Positions 17,676 to 25,492 of a stretch of 64,000 nt of DNA are shown piece after piece. The notes under the pieces were generated by a model that saw only the letters and a list, made by a program, of their open reading frames with translations, was not told the DNA's origin and made no database searches. Numbering within the stretch: position 1 is the stretch's first letter; every line of letters begins with the position of its first letter. The stretch lies in NCBI RefSeq assembly GCF_009901565.1, contig NZ_WXEW01000004.1, positions 682,001 through 746,000 of the forward strand. The letters run 5' to 3'. This DNA is from Herbidospora solisilvae (GTDB lineage Bacteria; Actinomycetota; Actinomycetes; Streptosporangiales; Streptosporangiaceae). The position numbers were made by a program, and so were the translations under genes.

Positions 17676-18494
17676 GTGACCCTCGAAAAGGCACCCCCCG
17701 GCGTCGACCCCCTCACGCCGAGTGTGGCCCGGATGTACGACTACTTCCTGGGCGGCAAGGACCATTTCGCGGTCGACCGCGAGGCCGCGGAGGCGATCAA
17801 CGCCATCTCCCCCGACGCGAGGGACCTGGCGCGGGCCAACCGCCGGTTCCTCGGCCGGGCCGTCCGCCACCTGGTCGACCAGGGCGTGCGGCAGTTCCTC
17901 GACGTCGGCGCGGGCCTGCCCACCCGCGACAACGTGCACGAGGTGGCCCTGCGGCACGCGCCCGACTGCAGGGTCGTGTACGTCGACAACGACCCCATGG
18001 TGCTGGTGCACGCCCGCGCGATCCTCGCCGACAACCCGCACACCATCGTGGCCGAGGGCGACCTGCGCGAGCCCGACTGGATCGTCGGCCACCCCGGCGT
18101 GCGCGCCCACCTCGACTTCTCCCGGCCGGTCGCGGTGCTGATGGTCGCGGTGCTCCACTTCGTCACCGACGACGAGGAGGCCCGGCGGCACGTCGCCGGG
18201 TTCCGCGACGCCCTGGCCCCCGGAAGCCACCTGGTGATCTCCCACATGAGCCCCGGCACGGCCGGCGGCGACGACCTGGCGGCGGGCCGCGAGATCTACG
18301 CGAGGAGCACGGCCGGCGGCCTCGCCTTCCGCACCCACGACGAGGTCCTGTCGCTGTTCGACGGCTTCACCCTCGTCGAGCCGGGGCTGGTCGAGGTCGC
18401 CGACTGGCGCCCCGACGACCCGGCGGCCCGGACGCCGGCGACGCCGTCCAGCGGCGCGATCGGGCTCGCCGGAGTGGGCCGCTTGGATAGCTAA
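17676..18494 (+). CDS. SAM-dependent methyltransferase, PF04672 (DUF574)
   Basis: 272 residues. The N-terminal SVARMYDYFLGGKDHFAVDR block and the SAM motif FLDVGAGLPTRDNVHEVA define the DUF574 / Methyltransf_19 family, which is expanded in filamentous actinomycetes. VYVDNDPMVL holds the acidic residue expected to bind the ribose of SAM, and SHMSPG is a later family motif. Substrates of this family are unknown. Its stop codon lies inside the palindromic promoter of the following MerR gene. Confidence 0.88.
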   Translation: MTLEKAPPGVDPLTPSVARMYDYFLGGKDHFAVDREAAEAINAISPDARDLARANRRFLGRAVRHLVDQGVRQFLDVGAGLPTRDNVHEVALRHAPDCRVVYVDNDPMVLVHARAILADNPHTIVAEGDLREPDWIVGHPGVRAHLDFSRPVAVLMVAVLHFVTDDEEARRHVAGFRDALAPGSHLVISHMSPGTAGGDDLAAGREIYARSTAGGLAFRTHDEVLSLFDGFTLVEPGLVEVADWRPDDPAARTPATPSSGAIGLAGVGRLDS

Positions 18495-18502
18495 CATATC
18501 CA
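18484..18502. promoter_or_regulatory. MerR operator and leaderless promoter
   Basis: TGGATA-N7-TATCCA is a perfect 19-bp inverted repeat ending 2 nt before the MerR start codon. A -10-like TAACAT (18492-18497) lies inside it and ends 7 nt before the GTG. The regulator probably binds here and controls itself. Confidence 0.6.
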
Positions 18503-18504
18503 GC

Positions 18505-19152
18505 GTGCGGATCTCCCAGCTCAGCGAAACGACCGGCGTGCCCATCCCGACCATCAAGTACTACCTGCGGGAAGGGCTCCTGCCGCCGGGCGAACAGGTC
18601 TCCGCGACCCGTTCGGTGTACGGCGCCCCGCATGTGCGGCGGCTCCGCCTGATCAGAGCCCTCCTCGAAGTGGGCAAACTGCCCATCTCCGCCATCAGGG
18701 CCGTGATCGAGGCCGTGGAGGACGAGACGATGGGCGTGCACGAGATGCTCGGCACCGCCCACTACGCGCTGTCCCCGAAGACCGAACCCGAGGACACCGA
18801 GGAGTGGGAGGCCGCGCGGGCCATGGTCGACGAGCTCATCCGCGAACGCGGCTGGCGGGTCGAACCGGCCGCCCCCGGCCGGGCCGAACTCGCCCAGACC
18901 ATCGTGACCCTCCGCCGCCTCGGCCAGGAGGTCACCCTGCCCGACCTGCGCCCCTACGCCGCCGCGGTCGGCGGCCTGGTGCGCGACCACGAGATGGCCC
19001 GCATCCCCTTCGACGGCCCCCGCGAGACGGCGGTCGAAGCCCACGTGATCGGCACCGTGCTCTACGGCCGGGTCCTGGACGTCGTGCGCCGGCTGGCCGA
19101 GGAGTCGGAGTCGGCCCGGCTACTCGCAGATGCCGACGGGCTGGCGAAGTAG
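18505..19152 (+). CDS. MerR-family regulator
   Basis: 215 residues. The N-terminal winged helix (RISQLSETTGVPIPTIKYYLREGLLPP) and following RYGAPHVRRLRLI-type segment are MerR hallmarks, with a dimerisation helix around 60-80. The C-terminal ~120 residues are helical with no cysteine, so it is not a metal sensor and probably binds a small organic ligand. The target is unknown; the palindrome over its start argues for autoregulation. The last 33 nt overlap the convergent ThuA-like gene. Confidence 0.85.
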   Translation: MRISQLSETTGVPIPTIKYYLREGLLPPGEQVSATRSVYGAPHVRRLRLIRALLEVGKLPISAIRAVIEAVEDETMGVHEMLGTAHYALSPKTEPEDTEEWEAARAMVDELIRERGWRVEPAAPGRAELAQTIVTLRRLGQEVTLPDLRPYAAAVGGLVRDHEMARIPFDGPRETAVEAHVIGTVLYGRVLDVVRRLAEESESARLLADADGLAK

Positions 19153-19794
19153 CCACTGGGCCGCACGGCACAGCAGGGTGCGGTGGACCGGCGAGTCGTA
19201 GGAACGCGTGTCGTGGCCGAGGGCGTCGTACACGAGCCGCCCCCTTCTGACGTTCCGCGCCCACAGGACGGGCTGGCCCATCGACGTGGCCAGCGGCGTG
19301 ACGTCGGGGAGGACGTCGAGGTCGCTGTAGACCTCGTCGACGACGTCGAAGTCGCGCAGCCCGTCGGTGATGACGTGGTCGCGATTGACGTGGACGGTGG
19401 TCCAGCCGATCGGCGGGTGGTGCGACTTGCCCCACTTCCACGAGGCGCCCAGCACCCGCGGCCAGCCCTGCCAGTCGTCGAAGCAGATGGAGGCGGTGTG
19501 CATGGCGAGCAGGCCGCCGCCCTTGTTCAGGTGGTCGAGCAGGACCGCGCGGGCGTCCTGGCCGAGCGACAGGTGCCACTGGTCGCGCTGGTCCTCGAAG
19601 TGACCACGCTGGTTACACCAGCGCATGGCGTTGAGGGTGATGAGGTCGACCTGCGGGGGTTCGGAGAGGGCGCCCGCGATGTCGTCGGTGATCTCCGACT
19701 CGACGCCCGCTTCGAGGAGGACCTCGGCCAACGTCCGGGACGTGGCCGCGAAGTCGTGGGCCACACCTCCGGAAAGAATGAGATTTCGCGCCAT
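19120..19794 (-). CDS. ThuA-like domain protein
   Basis: 224 residues of the ThuA family, a glutamine-amidotransferase-like fold found in trehalose utilisation proteins. Visible features are the N-terminal LILSGGVAHDFAATS, the central GGGLLAMHTASICFDDW and the WARNVRRGRLVYDALGHDTRSYDSP block. Members lack a proven common activity; sugar binding or ketoglycoside metabolism has been suggested for some. No sugar genes adjoin it. It is divergent from the NACHT gene across 36 bp and overlaps the MerR gene tail-to-tail. Confidence 0.8.
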   Translation of the reverse strand: MARNLILSGGVAHDFAATSRTLAEVLLEAGVESEITDDIAGALSEPPQVDLITLNAMRWCNQRGHFEDQRDQWHLSLGQDARAVLLDHLNKGGGLLAMHTASICFDDWQGWPRVLGASWKWGKSHHPPIGWTTVHVNRDHVITDGLRDFDVVDEVYSDLDVLPDVTPLATSMGQPVLWARNVRRGRLVYDALGHDTRSYDSPVHRTLLCRAAQWLLRQPVGICE

Positions 19795-19818
19795 ACCCGC
19801 AACTGCATCACACGTCCC

Positions 19819-19824
19819 TAGGAT
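19819..19824 (+). promoter_or_regulatory. Leaderless -10 box of the NACHT gene
   Basis: TAGGAT ends 6 nt before the ATG at 19831, the same arrangement as at several other genes here. The intergenic space to the ThuA-like gene is only 36 bp. Confidence 0.5.
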
Positions 19825-19830
19825 CGGGGA

Positions 19831-22800
19831 ATGGCCAAGCGGGTGACCTACGCCGACGCGGTTGAGTTACTGGGCGGCGATTCGAAGGTGATCAGAGCCC
19901 TCGACAACGCGCTGGGGGTGGCCCTGTTCGCGGGCGGCCCACTGACACTCAGCCTGTTCGACGCCAAGACGGAGGCCGTCCGGCTGGCCAACCAACTGCT
20001 GGGGAGCCTGCGCGACAAGCTGGGCCGGGCACCCCGCGCGACCCGGACCGAACGACTGGTCGCCGCCCACGAGATCATCATCACGACGGCCTTCTTCGAG
20101 GCCTTGGACGAGGTCGTCGAACCGCACTTCCCGCTGGAACGACTGCGGATCGACGGTCCGGCACTCGACGATGTCAGGCAACTACGTTCCTTCCTGATCG
20201 AACGTGACCCGACGACCCCGACGTCGATGCATTTGGACGATCTGCGGATGACCTACGGGCTCGCGTCGATCGGGCTGCAGACGTTCATCGAGAACGACCC
20301 GGGCATCGTCGCCCGCGACCGCTGGGACGCCCTGATGCGGGAGCTGCCCGACGCCGCGACGCGCCGTTACGAGGACCTCTATCACCGGCTCGCCTCCGAC
20401 TTCCCCGAGTTCGCCTTCTGGGCCGAGATGCGGGCCCACGAGTCGACCCAGACGGCGCTGGCCGGGCTGGAGAAGATGCTGATGGAGGTGACGGCCGGGC
20501 GGACGCCGTCGGCGAAGGTGCGGAGCATCCACGCGCTCAACGCCGGGGCGCTGATCCGGCCGATCACCCGAAGCGACGAGCAGGTCGGCGACCTGCGCAT
20601 CCCCAGCCTGGGCGAGGGCTACGTCGTGCCGCTCTTCCGGCGGGTGGGCGACCCGAGCGGCAGCGACCTGAGCCTGGAGTCGACGTGGGAGCAGGAGGAG
20701 GTCCGCGGCGACCTGGGCCGGTTGCTGGCCGGGCACCTCACCTCGTTCGAGGCGTTGCGGGCACCCATGCTCGTGCTCGGCCAGCCCGGCGCGGGCAAGT
20801 CGGTGCTGACGCAGATGCTCGCGGCCCGGCTGCCACCGAGCGACTTCCTGCCGATCCGGGTGCCGCTGCGGCAGGTGCCCGCCGACGCGGGCATCCAGGA
20901 GCAGATCGAGGCGGGCGTCCACGTGACGACCGGCGAGACGATCTCGTGGCCCGAGCTGGCCCGGTCGGCGGAGGGCGCTTTGCCGGTGGTGCTGCTCGAC
21001 GGCCTCGACGAACTGCTCCAGGCGACCGGCGTCAACCGGGCCGACTACCTGCGGCAGGCCATGGAGTTCCAGGACCGCGAAGCGTCGCTGGGCCGTCCGC
21101 TCGCGGTGATCGTGACGACCCGGACCGCCGTCGCCGACCGGTGCCGGGTGCCCCGGGAGTCGGTGGCGCTCCGGCTGGAGCCCTTCTCGGACGAGCAGGT
21201 CGGAACGTGGGTGGATTCGTGGAACCGCGGCACGGGCGCGAACCTGTCGCTCCAGAACGTGCTCCGCTATCCGGATCTGGCCCGCCAACCGCTGCTGCTG
21301 CTGATGCTCGCCCTCTACGACGCCGACGGCGCCGCCCTCACCGGCCGGCTGCGCCAGTCTGAGCTGTACGAACGTCTCCTGCGACGGTTCGCCGCGCGGG
21401 AGATCCGCAAACACGAGCAGGACCTCGACGACCAAGGCCTGGCCGAATCGGTCGAGTTCGAGTTGCTGCGGTTGTCGGTCGCCGCGTTCGCGATGTTCAA
21501 CCGGGGCCAGCAGTGGGTCACCCACGACGACCTGAACCGCGACCTGTCCGCGCTCATGCCGCAGGGCACGGTCGCGACGACCGGGTTCCAGCGGTCACTG
21601 ACCGCCGCGCAGAAAGTGCTCGGGCGGTTCTTCTTCGTCCACCAGGCACAGGCACAGCAGGACACCGGCGCCTTCAGCACCTACGAGTTCCTGCACGCCA
21701 CTTTCGGCGAATACCTCATCGCCCGCCTGATCAGAAGTCAGGTCACGGAGGAGGCCGAGCAGGAGGGACGCCGCAGGGCCTTCCAGCAGAGGTCACACAC
21801 GATTCTGGCGGATCTCCTGTCGTTTGCCGTCCTCGCCGTCCGGGCGCCGATTCTGCGTTTTCTCGGCGAGATGCGCACGGACGATCCCCGTGAACGGCTT
21901 CTCCTTCTGCGCCTGTTCCGGGACGCCTATTTCGACGGCTCGGTGACGGTCGGCGACTACCGGCCGAGCCCTGTCTCCGCGGCGCAGAACGTGGCCCGCC
22001 GCACGGCCAACCTCGTGTTGCTCCTCATCGTCCTTTGCGGGCCGACTCGGACCGGGGAGTTGTTCGGGGCGCAACCGGAGCGCATCCACCAGTGGCAGAA
22101 CCTCGTCGATCTGTGGCGGGCGGGCATGGCAGGAGAGGAGTGGCAGGCACTCAACGACTGGCTCAACCTCGCCCGGACGTGGGAGGAGGGAAACGAACGC
22201 GAGATCACCGTGATGGCGGGCCTACCGCTTTTCGGTGCGACCACAGCCGACGAGATCGCCAGATGGACCCATCAGATATCTCCGGACAACCAAGAGGCGG
22301 CCTGGTTGGTGCGACCGGCACGGACATCTCTGGACACCGGAAGCGGACGCCACCCGATAAACGCCCTCGCGAACACGGTGATCCGCCACAAGCCGGAGCT
22401 TGCGACGTACTTCGTGAGCACTTCCACCCAATCCGCGAACTCGCTAATGGGTGCGCTGCTCGACGCGTGGCTCAGCGCCTTTCCAGACGAACGTCAATTT
22501 CACATTCCCGCCCTGGACGATCCTTGGATGAATCGTCGTCTGGTGCAACTCGCTCACGGAGAGCGCCATCGCCTGCCTGTCGACTTCATCGCCACGATCT
22601 GCGACAGATACTCGATTTTCGGCTACTCGGCTGAGCTTCTCGACTGTGCGCTGTACGTGATCGCCCACGACAGAAGGCATCTCGACCTCGTCGACCAGGT
22701 GCTACGACAACGTCAGGCCACGCCGTCGGGCACCTTGCTGGCCGCCGTGACGTTGATGGAGCTCGACGTCGACCCTTCGGAGGTTCCCGTGGTGGCCTTC

Positions 22801-22950
22801 GACTGGGTTCGCCGGATGACTCCCGAGGACTTCGAGGAGATCGCGCAGTCCGACCCGCACCTGTTCGCCCGTGCCCGCCGCGTCATCCGCGCCGAAGGCG
22901 GTCGCTACCGCCTCATCTGGCCGGGACCAAGCCCATCACCCTCTGGATGA
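19831..22950 (+). CDS. NACHT NTPase with helical N-terminal domain
   Basis: 1039 residues. An all-helical N-terminal region (1 to about 280) resembles the NACHT N-terminal helical domains of bacterial NLR-like proteins. The NACHT core has Walker A GQPGAGKS (317-324) and an extended Walker B LLDGLDEL (388-395), with arginine-rich sensor and winged-helix segments to about 650. The C-terminal ~380 residues are helical, without recognisable LRR or TPR repeats. Bacterial NACHT proteins include proven anti-phage sensors; some serve other signalling roles. No effector domain or partner gene is visible. The 3' end overlaps the convergent S33 hydrolase by 38 nt. Confidence 0.85.
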   Translation: MAKRVTYADAVELLGGDSKVIRALDNALGVALFAGGPLTLSLFDAKTEAVRLANQLLGSLRDKLGRAPRATRTERLVAAHEIIITTAFFEALDEVVEPHFPLERLRIDGPALDDVRQLRSFLIERDPTTPTSMHLDDLRMTYGLASIGLQTFIENDPGIVARDRWDALMRELPDAATRRYEDLYHRLASDFPEFAFWAEMRAHESTQTALAGLEKMLMEVTAGRTPSAKVRSIHALNAGALIRPITRSDEQVGDLRIPSLGEGYVVPLFRRVGDPSGSDLSLESTWEQEEVRGDLGRLLAGHLTSFEALRAPMLVLGQPGAGKSVLTQMLAARLPPSDFLPIRVPLRQVPADAGIQEQIEAGVHVTTGETISWPELARSAEGALPVVLLDGLDELLQATGVNRADYLRQAMEFQDREASLGRPLAVIVTTRTAVADRCRVPRESVALRLEPFSDEQVGTWVDSWNRGTGANLSLQNVLRYPDLARQPLLLLMLALYDADGAALTGRLRQSELYERLLRRFAAREIRKHEQDLDDQGLAESVEFELLRLSVAAFAMFNRGQQWVTHDDLNRDLSALMPQGTVATTGFQRSLTAAQKVLGRFFFVHQAQAQQDTGAFSTYEFLHATFGEYLIARLIRSQVTEEAEQEGRRRAFQQRSHTILADLLSFAVLAVRAPILRFLGEMRTDDPRERLLLLRLFRDAYFDGSVTVGDYRPSPVSAAQNVARRTANLVLLLIVLCGPTRTGELFGAQPERIHQWQNLVDLWRAGMAGEEWQALNDWLNLARTWEEGNEREITVMAGLPLFGATTADEIARWTHQISPDNQEAAWLVRPARTSLDTGSGRHPINALANTVIRHKPELATYFVSTSTQSANSLMGALLDAWLSAFPDERQFHIPALDDPWMNRRLVQLAHGERHRLPVDFIATICDRYSIFGYSAELLDCALYVIAHDRRHLDLVDQVLRQRQATPSGTLLAAVTLMELDVDPSEVPVVAFDWVRRMTPEDFEEIAQSDPHLFARARRVIRAEGGRYRLIWPGPSPSPSG

Positions 22951-24121
22951 CCGTCTCCCCCGACACCCGCAACCCGTCGTGCTCGAACTCGTTCGTCACC
23001 CACGTCGTCACGTTCGCGACCTCGCGGGCCGTCTGTGCCGACAGGCCCTCGTCCACGTACATGTCGTCGTAGTACACGACCGCGCCGACCGGGACCTCGT
23101 TCGCCGCCAGGCGGGCCGGGTCGTAGAGGGCAGGCCAGGTCATCCGGGCCAGGCATGCGGCCGTCTCCCGGAACGGGCGCAGCGCCCGGATCTCGTCGAA
23201 CATCCAGGGATAGATCATCTCCCCGGTCAGGGGCAGGTCGGGGGCCAGGCGGGCCGCCGACCAGTTCGTGGGGGCGCCCTGGGAGTAGATGGACTCGTGC
23301 ATGACGGCGTACAGGGGATTGCCGGCGAAGGACGTCTCGGCCATCACCTGGTAGAGGAACTCGTCGGACAGTTCGCCGCCGACCCATGCCTCGGTCAGGA
23401 GCCAGTGCAGGGACTCGGCGCCGCTCGCGGTGCCCAGTTCCATGCCGAGGAACTTGAGGCGGTGGGGGGTGAGGCGGTCGCCGTCCGGGAGGCGGACGTC
23501 GTTGGCCGCCAGGTGGGCGAGCAGGCCGTCGAGGGCGGGCCGGTCGTCGGGGTAGCGGGTGAAGTAGCGGCGGAGTTTGTCTTCGACGCGGCGGTAGGTG
23601 CGGCTGTAGACCTCGTCGGCGTCGGCGTGCAGGCCCGCAAGGCCGCCCGTCACGTAGCAGGCCGACAGGGAGCCGGGGGCCTTGGACAGGTAGGTCAGCG
23701 TCACGAAGCCGCCGTACGACTGGCCCAGGGTCGACCACCGTTCGACGCCCAGTGCGCGCCGGATGTGCTCGGCGTCGTCCACGATCGCGTCGGCGCGGAA
23801 GTGGCGCAGGTAGGCGGCCAGTTCGGGGCCGTCGGGGGCGGGGAGGGACTTCGCCGTCACAGGGGTGCTGCGGCCGGTCCCGCGCTGGTCGAGCAGGAGC
23901 ACACGGTGGGTCCGCAGCGCGTGTTCGAGCCAGGCGTCTCCCGGCATCGGGCGGGGGGCCTTGCCGCCGGGGCCGCCCTGGAGGAACAGCAACCACGGCA
24001 GGTCGTCGGCGGCGCGCCGGGAGTCGGCCGCCTCCCGGGCGAACACCTCGATCGAGCCTCGGGAGGGGTCGGAGTGGTCCAGCGGGACGGTGAAGAGGTG
24101 GTCTGTCAGGGAAACGGTCAC
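22913..24121 (-). CDS. Proline iminopeptidase-like S33 hydrolase
   Basis: 402-residue alpha/beta hydrolase of peptidase family S33. The oxyanion motif is LQGGPGG, followed by LLDQRGTGRS and the nucleophile elbow GQSYGGF with Ser135. No signal peptide, so it is cytoplasmic; family members release N-terminal proline or hydrolyse related amides. It starts at a GTG, 4 bp after the small helical protein gene, and is probably the last gene of a three-gene unit beginning with the LuxR regulator. Confidence 0.85.
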   Translation of the reverse strand: MTVSLTDHLFTVPLDHSDPSRGSIEVFAREAADSRRAADDLPWLLFLQGGPGGKAPRPMPGDAWLEHALRTHRVLLLDQRGTGRSTPVTAKSLPAPDGPELAAYLRHFRADAIVDDAEHIRRALGVERWSTLGQSYGGFVTLTYLSKAPGSLSACYVTGGLAGLHADADEVYSRTYRRVEDKLRRYFTRYPDDRPALDGLLAHLAANDVRLPDGDRLTPHRLKFLGMELGTASGAESLHWLLTEAWVGGELSDEFLYQVMAETSFAGNPLYAVMHESIYSQGAPTNWSAARLAPDLPLTGEMIYPWMFDEIRALRPFRETAACLARMTWPALYDPARLAANEVPVGAVVYYDDMYVDEGLSAQTAREVANVTTWVTNEFEHDGLRVSGETVIQRVMGLVPAR

Positions 24122-24125
24122 CGCG

Positions 24126-24560
24126 TCACGATAGCGACTCGGCCTCGGCGGCCGCCGCGTCGGCTTCGGCGGGCCGGCCGGCCGCGCGGAGCACCCGCGA
24201 CAGGGTCGCCAGGGAGACGATCAGCGACGGGCCGCCGAGGCCGCGGGCCAGGGTGACGGCCTCTTCGGCCAGGGGCAACGCCATCGCGGGGCGGCGGATC
24301 AGGGTGTCGGCGCCCGACCGGAGGGCGCGTACCAGCGTGCCCTCGTGTTCCTCGGCGTCGTGTTCGCAGAGCAGCCGGGCCGCGCGGACCGCGCCGTCGA
24401 CCGAGGCGGGGGAACGGGCGACCCGGGCGTGCGCGAGGAGAGCGTCGACGACCTCCGGGCCGGCCGCTCTTCGGGCTATCGCCGCGAGGTGCAGGCGGAT
24501 CTGCTCCTCGTACTCGTTCGGTTCCACTCGGCCCAGCGTCTTCCCGACGCCGAGCCACAC
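24126..24560 (-). CDS. Small helical protein of unknown function
   Basis: 144 residues, rich in Ala and Leu, with helical hairpins of tetratricopeptide type (for example ALPLAEEAVTLARGLGG and LSRVLRAAGRPAEADAAAAEAE). I do not recognise a named family. It starts at a GTG 7 bp after the LuxR gene and ends 4 bp before the S33 hydrolase gene, so it is likely translated from the same message. It might be a remnant or stand-alone version of the TPR tail of larger LuxR-type regulators. Confidence 0.55.
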   Translation of the reverse strand: MWLGVGKTLGRVEPNEYEEQIRLHLAAIARRAAGPEVVDALLAHARVARSPASVDGAVRAARLLCEHDAEEHEGTLVRALRSGADTLIRRPAMALPLAEEAVTLARGLGGPSLIVSLATLSRVLRAAGRPAEADAAAAEAESLS

Positions 24561-24567
24561 GCAACCC

Positions 24568-25176
24568 TCAGAGCCTTTGGAGTCCCAGGTCTTCTGTCAC
24601 GCGGCGGAGGTCGCGGGGGTTGCCGAAACCCAGTTTCACCTGGATGCGGACGACGAGTTGGTCGACGGAGAGCTCCTCGATGTTCATCGCCTTGGCCGTC
24701 TCGGGATGGGTGCATCCCTTCGCGATGAGCCGCAGCGCCTCGGTCTCGCGCGGCGACAACGCGGGGCGCAGGCAGAGGGTCGAGGTGGCCGACGCGAGCT
24801 GGCCGCGCAGCACCAGGGCCAGGCCCTGGCCGAGCGCGAAGCCGCCGGAGGCGACCTGGAGGACGGCCTGGCGGAACTCGTCGGGCGTGGTGTTCCTGGG
24901 GAGATAGCCGGACGCGCCGGCCTGGAGGGCCTCGACGACGTCGGCGGGATCGCCCCCGGCGGCGGTCACGAGGACGCGGGCCCGGGCCGTCCACCCCTCG
25001 ATCGCGGCGATGGCCGGGCGGCGGTCGTCGCCGTAGAGGGCCAGGAGGACGACATCGATCTCGGCGTCGGCGGGCGGGGCGGCGACGATCGACCCCACCT
25101 CGGGCATCCGGGCCAGCAGGCGGCGGATCCCGGCCTGCGCGTGCGGGTGATCGTCGGCAACGGCGACTCTGATCAT
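24568..25176 (-). CDS. Atypical LuxR/NarL-type response regulator
   Basis: 202 residues. The receiver-like domain (1-120) keeps the acidic pair D8/D9, but the phospho-acceptor position in DVVLLALYGDD is Ala46 instead of Asp, and the conserved Lys is replaced in YLPRNT. The C-terminal LuxR helix-turn-helix begins LSPRETEALRLIAKGC. It therefore cannot be phosphorylated in the usual way and may answer to a ligand or protein partner. No histidine kinase is encoded nearby. It is the first gene of a unit with the small helical protein and the S33 hydrolase. Confidence 0.8.
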   Translation of the reverse strand: MIRVAVADDHPHAQAGIRRLLARMPEVGSIVAAPPADAEIDVVLLALYGDDRRPAIAAIEGWTARARVLVTAAGGDPADVVEALQAGASGYLPRNTTPDEFRQAVLQVASGGFALGQGLALVLRGQLASATSTLCLRPALSPRETEALRLIAKGCTHPETAKAMNIEELSVDQLVVRIQVKLGFGNPRDLRRVTEDLGLQRL

Positions 25177-25492
25177 GGTGTCCCACCCCCAAAATTAGAT
25201 TCTGGACACGCGATACGGTCCTGGACAAGGGGATATCCGGACGAACTTTTTCGCTAATTGCGCACGTCCGCGATACGGACCGGGCATACCGGTCACCTCT
25301 GTCTTCCAGTATCCCCAACGGACATCCATGCTCGGACCGAGTTCGCCAAGGTCGCGCCAACTTCGCAGGTCAGCGGCTCGCGACTGTCGGTTACGCCCTA
25401 TGCCCAACCGGTTTGCAGCGACAAGGTGACATTTCTAGTCCGGTGACAAGCTGACGATGCGGTGAGACCTTCGTATGAGTACGCGGCGTTAG
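25177..25492. other. 316-bp divergent control region
   Basis: Gene-free stretch between the LuxR regulator (left) and the Ser/Thr kinase gene (right). It is less GC-rich than its surroundings. The phrase CGCGATACGG occurs at 25208-25217 and again near 25268-25277, each followed by a CC-x-GG step. No clear -35/-10 pair, terminator or RNA gene is evident. Confidence 0.4.

Noticed and set aside
25208..25277. Repeated CGCGATACGG phrases before the Ser/Thr kinase gene
   Set aside because: Two short copies about 60 bp apart without symmetry; noted in the gap description but not called as a site.
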